From Deltaproteobacteria bacterium (GTDB lineage: Bacteria; Lernaellota; Lernaellaia; JACKCT01), in NCBI GenBank assembly GCA_027493875.1, contig JAOSJX010000026.1:1-64000 (forward strand): a DNA stretch of 64,000 nucleotides. Direction: 5' to 3'. How positions within the stretch are numbered: position 1 is the first letter of the stretch; each line of letters begins with the position of its first letter. The position numbers were made by a program, and so were the translations under genes. The notes below the pieces were generated by a model. The model made no database searches and had not been told where the DNA came from. It saw nothing but the letters and a program-made list of their open reading frames with translations. Of this stretch, positions 36,520 to 45,079 are shown piece by piece.

Positions 36520-37556
36520 TTGAAGAGGTTTTTGCTTGCGCCGATCCTGGCCGCGGTGGTTGCGCTCGGGGTCGCGCGAGCGGATGAAAAGTTCAAAGTC
36601 CGGGTGGGGACGTCGCCGGTTCTTTCGAGCGCAGGCATTTTTATCGCGAAAGAACGCGGATATTTCGCGGCGGAAGGTTTGGATGTGGACGTTCTCGTCT
36701 TTGCCGCATCCGGGGCGCAGCTTCTTCCGTCGCTCGTGCGAGGCGACCTGATGGTCGGCGGCGGCAACGTCAACGCGGGCCTTTACAACGCCATCAACCA
36801 AGGACACAAGCTCCGCATCGTTGCGGATAAGGGAACGGTGGGTAAAGGCTGCGGATATCTTGCGCTGATCGCGTCGCCGAAGCGCGTGCCGGAGGGCGGT
36901 CCCGCCAAATTCCGGATCGAAAAAAGGATACCGCATGGCGGTCACGGCGCGCGGGGTGTCGCAGGAGATCGTTACCGAGATGTGGGCAAGGCGTTTCGGT
37001 TTAACGCTCTCGGATATCGAACTCACGACGATGCCTTATGCGGCGTTCACCCCCGCGCTCGCCAACGGGAGCCTGGACGCCGCCGTGCAGATCGAGCCGC
37101 ACGTCGCGCTTGCGGTGGAAAAGGGCGCCGCGGTACGCATCGCGGGCGACGACGAGATTTATCCGGATCAGCAATCCGCGGTGATCGTGTATTCCGAGGA
37201 TTTCGCGCGGGAGCATCGTGACGAAGCGGGGCGATGGATGCGCGCGTATCTGCGCGGGTTGCGCGACTACAACGACGCGTTTTTTCACGACCGTAACCTT
37301 GAGGACATCATCGCGATTTTCAGCAAGTGGACCAACGTCAAGGACGCCGGTCTCTACCGGCAGATGGTTCCCGTCGGATTGTCGCCGAACGGAACGATGA
37401 ACGTCAAAAGCCTGACCGACGACGCCCGGTGGCTTCACCAAAAGGGCTACGTCAACGAGCCGGTCGGACATCGGACAGGCAGTGGATACGGGATTTATCG
37501 ACCGCGCCGTCGCGGATCTCGGTCCTTACGTCCCTTACGCCAAGAAGAAACATTGA
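36520..37556 (+). CDS. ABC transporter substrate-binding protein, NitT/TauT type (two frameshifts)
   Basis: Signal peptide (LLAPILAAVVALGVARA), then the NMT1/SsuA-like fold: VRVGTSPVLSSAGIFIAKERGYFAAEGLDV, LVRGDLMVGGGNVNAGLYNA. The frame slips at the A6 run 36920-36925 and again near 37460; the restored end is GFIDRAVADLGPYVPYAKKKH. About 345 residues. It is periplasmic and delivers substrate to the permease downstream; the family carries nitrate, sulfonates, taurine, riboflavin or pyrimidine precursors, and the substrate cannot be fixed here. Confidence 0.85.
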
Positions 37557-37573
37557 TCGATACGGAACGAACC

Positions 37574-38413
37574 ATGACGGGCGCCCGGTCGACGGACGAA
37601 GCACGGATCGGCCTGCGCGGTCTATCGAAATCGTTTTCCTCAAATTCAGGAACCGTGGCCGCTCTCGCGTCCGTCGATCTCGAGGTACGCGACTCCGAGT
37701 TCGTTTGCGTCGTGGGCCCGTCGGGATGCGGCAAGACGACGTTGCTGCGTTGCCTGGCCGGCATCGAAACGCCGGACCGCGGCACGATCGACGTTCGTGG
37801 AGACGCGGCGCGATCCCGCCCGCGATTGGCGATGGTGTTTCAGCAGCCGGGACTCTATCCGTGGATGAGCGTGCGCGAAAATTTGGAATTTGTGCTGCGG
37901 GCGTGCGTCGACGATCAGCGTCGGCGGACGGAGACGATCGACGGTTTCCTGGAGGAAGCCGGTCTCGCGCGCTTCGCCTCGTTTTATCCCTATCAGCTCT
38001 CCGGCGGCATGATGCAGCGGGTGGCGTTGGTGCGCGCGTTTTGCGTCGGGCCGGAGGTGCTGTTGATGGACGAGCCGTTCGTTTTTCTCGACTACCAAAA
38101 TCGGCTCGTCCTGCAAAACGTCTTGCTCAAACTCTGGATCAAGCGCCGGCCGACCATCGTCTTCGTCACGCACAACATCAACGAGGCGGCGGCGCTCGCG
38201 GACCGCGTTGTCGTGCTCACGCGGCGGCCGGGAACGATCCGGCGCGAAGTCGCGTGCCCGTTCGAGCGGCCGCGCGACGTGATCGGCCTGCGGCAAAATC
38301 CCGAATACCAGAACATCGTCGTGGAAATTACGCGGCTTCTGGGAGCGGAAGCCGAGGACTCGGAACGCGATATGGAGAGGGCCGATTGGAAGACGTTCGA
38401 CGACGGGATCTGA
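37574..38413 (+). CDS. ABC transporter ATP-binding protein, NitT/TauT type
   Basis: 279 residues from ATG 37574. Walker A VGPSGCGKTT, Q-loop VFQQPGLYPWM, signature LSGGMMQRVAL, Walker B VLLMDEPF and H-loop VTHNINEA, all intact. TauB/SsuB-like ATPase that drives import with the permease encoded next. Its end overlaps the permease start. Confidence 0.93.
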   Translation: MTGARSTDEARIGLRGLSKSFSSNSGTVAALASVDLEVRDSEFVCVVGPSGCGKTTLLRCLAGIETPDRGTIDVRGDAARSRPRLAMVFQQPGLYPWMSVRENLEFVLRACVDDQRRRTETIDGFLEEAGLARFASFYPYQLSGGMMQRVALVRAFCVGPEVLLMDEPFVFLDYQNRLVLQNVLLKLWIKRRPTIVFVTHNINEAAALADRVVVLTRRPGTIRREVACPFERPRDVIGLRQNPEYQNIVVEITRLLGAEAEDSERDMERADWKTFDDGI

Positions 38414-39160
38414 GCCCGGGCCGCCCGCTCTACCATGTGGTCAGCCCCTGGTGGCCGCGCTGGTTTGGGAACTGTCGGCGCGGGCGGGGCTGCTCGACGC
38501 GCGGTTCTTTCCACCGCCGTCGGAAATCGTTGCCGAAATCATCCGCCTCTTCGCCGAGGAAAACGTCCTTCTCGATCTTACCGTCTCCTTACGACGCATC
38601 GCCCTGGGCGTCGCCGCGGGCTTCGTGCCGGGCGCGGTTCTCGGCATTGTGATGGGAAGAGCGTCGTGGGCGCGCACAACCTTCGGGCCGCTCGTCGCGC
38701 TCACGTATCCGATTCCCAAAATCGCCCTCTTGCCGATCCTGCTGATCATCTTCGGTCTCGGCGAAACCGCCAAGATCATGGTCGTCGCGATCGGCGTTTT
38801 CTTTCTCGTCGTCATCAATGCGTATGCCGGGGTGCGGAGGATTCCCGACGTTTATTTGGACGTCGCGCGCGTTTACCGTGTCAGCCGCGCGGAAATTTTA
38901 CGACGCGTGATCCTCCCGGCGTGTTTCCGGACTTGTTTACGGGGCTGCGCCTCGGGGTGGGCTACGGTCTCATTCTCATTGTCGCGGCGGAAATGGTTGC
39001 GGCGCAAAGAGGATTGGGGTGGCGTATCTGGATGAGCTGGGAAACGTACCGGATTCCGGAGTTGTACGCGTGTCTCGGACTCATCGCTTTCATCGGAATC
39101 GTCATCGCGGTGATCCTGGAAGCCTTCGAGGAAAGGCTGATTCACTGGAAGCGCCGCTAA
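38386..39160 (+). CDS. ABC transporter permease, NitT/TauT type (two frameshifts)
   Basis: TTG at 38386 with GGAGAGGG 5 bp upstream, inside the end of the ATPase gene. Six membrane segments with the EAA-type coupling loop (AYAGVRRIPDVYLDVARVYRVSRAEILRRV), then the C-terminal segment LGVGYGLILIVAAEMVAAQRGLGW. Frame slips in the C-run near 38445 and near 38925 are each explained by one missing C. Inner-membrane channel of the importer. Confidence 0.85.
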
Positions 39161-39170
39161 CGGAGGGTCG

Positions 39171-40079
39171 TTGGACGTCGGGGGGCTGTCTCAGCATGTA
39201 GTCGGCGGGTCCTTCGCGCTGTCAGCGGCGGCGCTGTGGGCCGGCGCATCCATTTTATGGAAGCGGCTCGGCGAGGACGTGCCGTCCGCCGGCATGAATC
39301 TCGGCAAAGGGCTTGTCGCCCTCGCGCTTCTCGCCGTCATGCTGATCGCTGCGGGCCCGATGGAACTAGGCCTGCACGCGTGGCTCGTGCTCGGCGCGAG
39401 CGGCGTCGTCGGCGTCGCGCTCGGCGATACGGCGTATTTTCTCGCGCTGGTGCGTTTGGGGCCGCGGCGCATCCTCGTGCTCACGACGCTGACGCCGCTG
39501 CTGGCGTCGTTCATGGCGATCGCGCTGCTCGGCGAACGGCCGAGCTTTCAATGGGGAGTGGGAACGCTCTTGTGTCTCGGCGGCGTGGCGTGGGTGATGC
39601 GGGAACGGCTGCCCGACGGCGCGGACCGCGGCCGTTGGCGGTCCGGTATCGCGATCGGGATCGGCGCCGCGCTGTGCGAGGCGACCGGAACGCTGCTCAC
39701 GAAAGTCGGCCTCGGCGGAACGCCCGAATACGCTTGGCGCGAGGCGACCTTCATCCGCATGCTGTTCGCCGTGACGGCGCTGTCGGCGTACGCGGCGGCG
39801 CGCGGCAAAATCGGCGATTGGCTCGGCCCGTTTCGCCGCGGGCGGCGGCTGCTCGTGCTCGTCGCCGCGTCGTTTATCGGAACCTTTCTCGCCATACTTT
39901 TCGCCACGGCGTCGCTCTGGTACACGCACGTGGCACTCGCCGCTGTGCTCAAATCCATGAGCCCGATTTTCATCCTGCCGCTCGCGCGCCTGTTCATGAA
40001 AGAGCGCATCACCGTTCCCGCGGTTCTCGGCGCCGTCCTCGCGGTCGCGGGCGCGGCGCTCGTCATGACGGCGTTCTGA
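39171..40079 (+). CDS. EamA/DMT-family transporter
   Basis: 302 residues, TTG start at 39171 after GGAGGG. Ten membrane helices in two EamA repeats (AALWAGASILWKRLGEDVP, ALGDTAYFLALVRLGPRRILVLTTLTPLLAS; second repeat ATGTLLTKVGLG, LKSMSPIFILPLARLFMKE). Probably exports or exchanges a small metabolite. It follows the ABC permease by 10 bp and may be co-transcribed. Confidence 0.9.
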   Translation: MDVGGLSQHVVGGSFALSAAALWAGASILWKRLGEDVPSAGMNLGKGLVALALLAVMLIAAGPMELGLHAWLVLGASGVVGVALGDTAYFLALVRLGPRRILVLTTLTPLLASFMAIALLGERPSFQWGVGTLLCLGGVAWVMRERLPDGADRGRWRSGIAIGIGAALCEATGTLLTKVGLGGTPEYAWREATFIRMLFAVTALSAYAAARGKIGDWLGPFRRGRRLLVLVAASFIGTFLAILFATASLWYTHVALAAVLKSMSPIFILPLARLFMKERITVPAVLGAVLAVAGAALVMTAF

Positions 40080-40097
40080 TTTGAAAAAGCGCCCGCT

Positions 40098-41555
40098 TCA
40101 ATCGGGCATGAGTTCGTGCGCGACTTCGGGGAGGGGCAGATAGCGGCGTTCGTGAAGCTGCATGACCGTTTCGTCGGCGAAAAATCGGCCGCGGCTCGTG
40201 AGGAAAATACTCTCGTCGTCCTCGTCCACCAGACCGAGATTTTTCAGGCGCGCCAGCTCCGGCGCGAAATGTTCTTCCGCGGCGAATCCAAGGCGCTTTT
40301 GAAAATGCTCTTTGTACAGCCGATTGTTCTTGAGCGGCGAGATCAGGCTGCGGCGCGCCTCGGTTTCCGTGTCGCGGCACAGACCTCGGTCGATCGGCAA
40401 CCGTCCCGAGCGGACGCGCTCGCGATAACGCGCGAAATCGTTGCCGACGTTCTGCGTGAACGTGCGGTGATAGTTCGACCACGACGAGATGCCCAGGCCG
40501 ACGACGTTGGTGAGGCGGCAGCAGTAATCCATCATGAACTGGGTCACGTGTTCGGGCGAGCGGGCGAAGATGCGTGTGAAGTGCTGGCCGAAGCCGCGCT
40601 CTTCGGACATGACCTGCCCCAGGGCCTTCATGAGGCGGATCGTTTCCACGCCCGGGAACTCGTCGATGCGTTTTTTGTATTCGGCGAGAATGCGTCCCTG
40701 GATATCGCCGTGACGATTGACGCGCAGGCGGTAGAGGTGCAGCGCGTCCGCGCCGGAATCGAGCGCGGTGTTCATCGTGTCGATCCAGCTTTCCACCGTC
40801 AGCCCCGGATACGCGTAGATCAAATCGATGGAAATGCTTTCGATGCCCGCGCGGCGGATTTGCCCGATGGCCAGAAGCGCTTCCTTGGCCGTGTGCTCGC
40901 GTCTCATGCGTCCGAGAATGTCGTCGTCGAAACTCTGGACGCCCATACTGATGCGGTTGACGCCGAACGAGCGCAGCACGCGCAGCTTCTCGAAACCCTC
41001 GTCGCCGAGAATCGATCCGGGCTCCGCCTCGACGCTGAACTGGCGCGCGCCGGAAACGTCGAAGCGGCGCGTGAAGTCCGTCATGACGCGTTCGGTTTGT
41101 GCCGGCGAAAGATAAGTCGGCGTTCCGCCGCCGAACAAAACGGACGACAGCGCGAGGCGGTCCACGCCGAGGCGCCGGACGACCAAATCCATTTCCATGG
41201 CAAGGGTGTCGAGGTAGTCGTCGACCTCGCGGGAATTGGAGCCGATTCGCTTGACCCAATGGCAGAAGTGACACTGGAACGGGCAGAAGGGGATGTGGAC
41301 GTACGCGGTGCTCGGCAACGGCGGCGGGTTCACGTCGTCGTTGAACACGGTTTCGGGCTCCGTCGGCGGATACATGGTAATCGGCGGGTAGGTAATGACC
41401 GGCATGTAGCGGTCGGCCGGCGGCAGAATCCCGGCCGCGGCGAGGCCATCGACGTGCCATTCGGCGATCCGCGCGTTCGCGCGTTCCACCAACGCCGCCG
41501 TCGCCGCGACGGAATTTTTTCTCCGGCGCCATTGCGGGGGTTGCTTGAAACGCAT
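40098..41555 (-). CDS. HemN/HemW-like radical SAM protein
   Basis: 485 residues. AYVHIPFCPFQCHFCHW carries the CX3CX2C [4Fe-4S] site, followed by FGGGTPTYLSP and VNRISMGVQSFDDDIL, the hallmarks of oxygen-independent coproporphyrinogen oxidase-like enzymes, with a HemN C-terminal domain. The N-terminal 85 residues precede the barrel and may be partly out of frame: an ATG at 41565 reads MIDDAFQATP and joins if the A6 run near 41516 is A5. It may be a heme chaperone/synthase or a methyltransferase of the family; not resolvable here. Confidence 0.8.
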   Translation of the reverse strand: MRFKQPPQWRRRKNSVAATAALVERANARIAEWHVDGLAAAGILPPADRYMPVITYPPITMYPPTEPETVFNDDVNPPPLPSTAYVHIPFCPFQCHFCHWVKRIGSNSREVDDYLDTLAMEMDLVVRRLGVDRLALSSVLFGGGTPTYLSPAQTERVMTDFTRRFDVSGARQFSVEAEPGSILGDEGFEKLRVLRSFGVNRISMGVQSFDDDILGRMRREHTAKEALLAIGQIRRAGIESISIDLIYAYPGLTVESWIDTMNTALDSGADALHLYRLRVNRHGDIQGRILAEYKKRIDEFPGVETIRLMKALGQVMSEERGFGQHFTRIFARSPEHVTQFMMDYCCRLTNVVGLGISSWSNYHRTFTQNVGNDFARYRERVRSGRLPIDRGLCRDTETEARRSLISPLKNNRLYKEHFQKRLGFAAEEHFAPELARLKNLGLVDEDDESIFLTSRGRFFADETVMQLHERRYLPLPEVAHELMPD

Positions 41556-41672
41556 CGTCGATCATGGTGCAATTACTATAGGAGATTTCCCCACCACGGT
41601 ATAGAAATCCGTCGCCGCGGTTTTCCTGTTGTCGGCCTTACGAAAGCCCGGGGGTGTATGGCGTCGGCAATC

Positions 41673-41700
41673 TTGACATGGGCGCATTCGCCCGATACTC
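41673..41700 (+). promoter_or_regulatory. Candidate promoter of the TetR gene
   Basis: TTGACA at 41673-41678 followed after about 16 bp by ATACTC, 40 bp before the proposed ATG. The -35 is perfect; the -10 is poor. Confidence 0.45.
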
Positions 41701-41705
41701 AACTA

Positions 41706-41721
41706 TTGAATCTTCATTCAA
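41706..41721 (+). promoter_or_regulatory. TTGAAT-N4-ATTCAA palindrome, probable TetR operator
   Basis: Perfect 6-4-6 inverted repeat placed between the candidate promoter and the ATG of the TetR-family gene, the usual site for autorepression. Its core resembles TTGAATN4ATTCAA-type operators of fatty-acid-related TetR proteins, and the regulated downstream gene is a lipid acyltransferase. Confidence 0.6.
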
Positions 41722-41740
41722 AAAGCCGAACAAAAAACCC

Positions 41741-42388
41741 ATGCCCAAGCCAAGTTTGGACAAACTTCCCCAAGCCCGCCGCCGGCGCATTATCCGAGCG
41801 TGCTGGGTCCTGTTCGCGCGGCACGGTTACGCGGGCACGAGCATGAAGATGATCGCCTCGCGCCTGCGCGTCGCGGACGGCCATCTCTACTACTATTTCA
41901 CCGGCAAAGACGACCTCGTCGTCTGGGTCATCGACCAGAGCGCCGACATCTGGATGGAATTCATCACCGACCATCTTCCGCTGAACGACAACATCCCTCT
42001 TTTCGACCTGTACCGTCGGACCCTGGCCGCGTCGGTCCGGTTCATTGCGGCGTACCGCCATCTGTACGGCATGTATTTTCAGTTCATCAACGAGCCGCAT
42101 TTCCCGCACACGGCGTATCTGGCCAAGAAAACCAAATGGCTCGACGGGTTGTACCGCAACGCCTTGGAAAACGAGATTCGCATGGGGCGGCTCTGCCCGA
42201 TGATCCCCAAGGAAATCGTTGCCATGTCCCTCGAGGTGTTCCGTACGCGCATCGAGGAGTTTGTTTATAAGCCGGAAATAGACCCGATCGGCATCGCGGC
42301 GTTCAACGAGCGGGAATTCAACCGGTTCGCCGACCAGATCATGGGCATTCTCCAGCGCGGCCTCGCGCCCGCGTCCCTGGACCTCTAG
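41741..42388 (+). CDS. TetR-family transcriptional regulator
   Basis: 215 residues from ATG 41741; the open frame upstream contains the promoter and operator and is not coding. N-terminal HTH: RRIIRACWVLFARHGYAGTSMKMIASRLRVADGHLYYYFTGKDDL, classic TetR. The helical ligand domain has aromatic residues (YGMYFQFINEPHFPH). It probably represses itself and the acyltransferase gene 12 bp downstream, responding to an acyl compound. Confidence 0.88.
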   Translation: MPKPSLDKLPQARRRRIIRACWVLFARHGYAGTSMKMIASRLRVADGHLYYYFTGKDDLVVWVIDQSADIWMEFITDHLPLNDNIPLFDLYRRTLAASVRFIAAYRHLYGMYFQFINEPHFPHTAYLAKKTKWLDGLYRNALENEIRMGRLCPMIPKEIVAMSLEVFRTRIEEFVYKPEIDPIGIAAFNEREFNRFADQIMGILQRGLAPASLDL

Positions 42389-42400
42389 AGAGGAACCGGC

Positions 42401-43399
42401 GTGGCGGACCGGCGGCCGAATCCGTTGCTTTCGTGGTTGACGTATGCCGTCGCCCGGACGGTGATGTTTTTCTTTTCCATCCCGTCCTGGGAGACGGCCG
42501 ACCGCCTCGGCACCGCGCTCGGCGTGCTGGCCTACCGCCTCGGCATTCGCCGCGGCGTCGTCATGGAAAATCTCGAATTCGTTTTCGCGTCGGAAAAAAC
42601 GCCGCCGGACCGGCGAAAAAGCCCCGAGGAGCTGCAACGGATCGCGCGCGCGACCTACGCGAACTTCGGACGCGTCGTCGTCAACTACCTTCGAATTTTC
42701 AAACAGGACGACCGGTTCTGGGCGGAGCGCACGCGCTGCAAGAACCCGGAAGTCCTCCGCGAAGCCCTGAAGCGCGGCAAAGGCGCGATGGTGCTCGTCG
42801 CGCATATGGGCGGCTGGGAAATGGGAACCGGCATCGCGGCGCACCAGGACTGGCCGAGCCACATTATCGTCAAACGCATCGCCAATCCGGTTCTGAACGA
42901 TCTTGTCAACAAAGGCCGGCGGTTCACCGGCGTCAATCCGATTCCGGCGAAGGACTCGCGCGACGCCATCGTCGCGGCCCTCGACCGCAACGAGGTGATC
43001 TGCCTGGTCTTCGACCAGAGCATGACCCACCGGCAGGGCATCTACATCGATTTTTTCGGGCGGCCCGCGACGGCCATCAAGTCGACGGCGGGTATCGTGC
43101 GCGACACCGGCACCGCGATTCTCGGCGGCGCCAACCGGCGCATCGGTCCCGGACGCTACGAGCTCGTCTTTTATCCCGAAATTCCCTGGGTGCACCACGA
43201 AGATTTCGAAAAAGCGCGTCTTATCAACACGCAGAACTATTCCCGGTTTATCGAGCGCGTTATCTTGGAAAAGCCGGAAGACTGGTTCTGGCTCCACCGG
43301 CGGTGGAAGATTCGCGGCGGCAGCGACGAGGCGGTGGAGGAATACCGGCGCCGGGTGGAGGAGTTGGCCGCCGAAGGATTCGATCTAGCCGGAACGTGA
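42401..43399 (+). CDS. LpxL/HtrB-family lysophospholipid acyltransferase
   Basis: 332 residues from GTG 42401. N-terminal membrane helix, then the catalytic HxxxxE as AHMGGWEMG and the conserved FFGRPATA region with FDQSM. Such enzymes transfer secondary acyl chains to lipid A or act in related phospholipid remodelling at the inner membrane. It is co-transcribed with the TetR gene, so acyl-chain availability may control it. Confidence 0.85.
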   Translation: MADRRPNPLLSWLTYAVARTVMFFFSIPSWETADRLGTALGVLAYRLGIRRGVVMENLEFVFASEKTPPDRRKSPEELQRIARATYANFGRVVVNYLRIFKQDDRFWAERTRCKNPEVLREALKRGKGAMVLVAHMGGWEMGTGIAAHQDWPSHIIVKRIANPVLNDLVNKGRRFTGVNPIPAKDSRDAIVAALDRNEVICLVFDQSMTHRQGIYIDFFGRPATAIKSTAGIVRDTGTAILGGANRRIGPGRYELVFYPEIPWVHHEDFEKARLINTQNYSRFIERVILEKPEDWFWLHRRWKIRGGSDEAVEEYRRRVEELAAEGFDLAGT

Positions 43400-43420
43400 T
43401 TTGACCGATACTACCTCATT

Positions 43421-44567
43421 GTGCCGAAGGATCCGTCGATAGGTATCACGGTTGCGCGTCTCGACGTGGGGGACGCGTATGAGGCCGCCGCCGCGGCGTG
43501 GGACGCCTTCACCGCGGGGGAAACGCCGGTTCACATCGCGCACACCCGCGCCTGGTACCGAAGCGCACCGGGGCCACGGCCGGTCCCATTTCGTGCCTTT
43601 CGGCGTCCGGCAAAACGGCGCGTGGATCGCGTTTTTCAACGTCAACGTCGGACCCGACGCGATCGCTTTTACCGCGGCGGATAAGCCGATTCTCCGGTTT
43701 CCGCGCACGATGGGCGCGGTGTCCAATCCCCGGTGGCCCGTTCCGGATACGCCGGAGGCGCCCGACGCCGTAATCGGCGGCATCTTCGACGCGCTGCCGG
43801 AGATCGACGGGCTGCGCTTCGACGGCATTCCGGTCGCGTCGCGCGCGTACGAGTTTTTTCCGCGGGCGGCGGGGACGCCACCGCGGTTATGTGTATTACA
43901 CGACGGGGCAGCTCTCCGTCCGCCACCAGATCGTCGCGGGCGCGACGCGCGCGAAACCGCCGGGCAATTACAAAAAAAAGCTCAATCGCCTGAAACGCGA
44001 CAAGGGCGAGGCGGTTATCCGCGGTTATCACGCCGTGGATGACGTCAGCGGTTTTCTCGACGACGCGCGCCGCGTTTTCGAAAAAAGCTGGCAGGCCCGC
44101 GAACTCGGCCGGCCGGCGTGGCTGGACGACACCGCCTATGTCCGGCGGTTGGCCGGCCAGGCGCTCTTGCTGGGGCTCATGATGTTCGCCGGAGAGGTGC
44201 CGGTCGCGTTCGACTACGGCGTGGTCTACGACGGCATTTATTACCGGTCCTATACCGCCTTCGACGAAGCCTACGCGTATTATTCCCCGGGCTGATCGCC
44301 CTCTACGGCTTCGTCGACCGCGTCTTCGCCGACGAGCGGCGCGTCACGCGCTACGATTTCGGCCACGGCCATTACCCTTATAAGGAAAAGATTTCGGACG
44401 AGCATTACGAGGAAGCGTTCTATATCGTGCATCGCGACCGGTTCACGACGCGGTGGCTGCTTCGCGCGCACGCGGTCTACGTCAAGCTCTACGGCGTGGT
44501 CAAAAAAGTTGTGAACAGCCGTTTTACGCGACGCGCCGCCGCCGAATCGAAACCGGATGTGCGCTAG
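43421..44567 (+). CDS. BioF2/FemAB-like GNAT acyltransferase (three frameshifts)
   Basis: The pieces give about 380 residues: WDAFTAGETPVHIAHTRAWY, FVPFGVRQNGAWIAFFNV, YYTTGQLSVRHQIVAGATRAKPPGNYKKKLNRLKRDKGEAVI and YRSYTAFDEAYAYYSPGLIALYGFVDRVFADE, ending HYEEAFYIV. The Y-x-S-P-G followed by the G-H-x-x-Y-K region is characteristic of the BioF2-like acyltransferases in polysaccharide clusters. Frames break near 43565, 43880 and 44290. Likely acylates a sugar or lipid-linked intermediate. A homologous C-terminal end occurs at 50101-50436. Confidence 0.65.
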
Positions 44568-44630
44568 GTCATATCGCCCGGCCGCCCGGATCGCGAGAAT
44601 GCGGCGGTTCAAGCCGATGGAGGATGCGTG

Positions 44631-44951
44631 ATGGCCGAATGCTTCAACCGCCAGATGTTGCGGGACCTTCTGAATAATTGGCAGAGCGGCGCGATCGACG
44701 ACGTGGCGCTTTCGCGCGAGGCGACCGAGTTGTGGAACAAATACGGCGTGTGGATCAACGCACCGGAGACGGACGCGCGGTCGATTACGAAAACCGCCCT
44801 CGAAGGCATGCTGCTCCGGACGGAACCGCGTTATTCAACGGGCGACGTCCCCGCCGTGCTCGACTTCCTGAACACGCCCATGGGCGAGGAAGCCGCCGGC
44901 TGGGAGCGCTGGCGGGCCTATTGGTCCGGCGCCGAGCGCGCGTCCGGCTGA
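44631..44951 (+). CDS. Small hypothetical protein
   Basis: 106 residues from ATG 44631, with GGAGG 8 bp upstream (GTG 44628 is less likely). Mostly alpha-helical and acidic (FNRQMLRDLLNNWQSGAIDDVALSREATELWNKYG), with Trp residues, no signal peptide and no recognisable motif. No assigned role; co-directional with the preceding acyltransferase. Confidence 0.55.
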   Translation: MAECFNRQMLRDLLNNWQSGAIDDVALSREATELWNKYGVWINAPETDARSITKTALEGMLLRTEPRYSTGDVPAVLDFLNTPMGEEAAGWERWRAYWSGAERASG

Positions 44952-45079
44952 CGCCCGTATATCATCTCCGTTCGTTCGACGTTATAATAACCGTTTGACG
45001 GACCCCTCCGCGTTCGCGGACCGGGCCTTTGCCGTTTGTATGAGAGGGTAGTTCCATCGCACACCGTTTAGGCGCCGCC

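Noticed and set aside
41714..43297. Long minus-strand frame across the TetR and acyltransferase genes
   Set aside because: It covers two genes with clear conserved motifs on the plus strand; antisense artefact.
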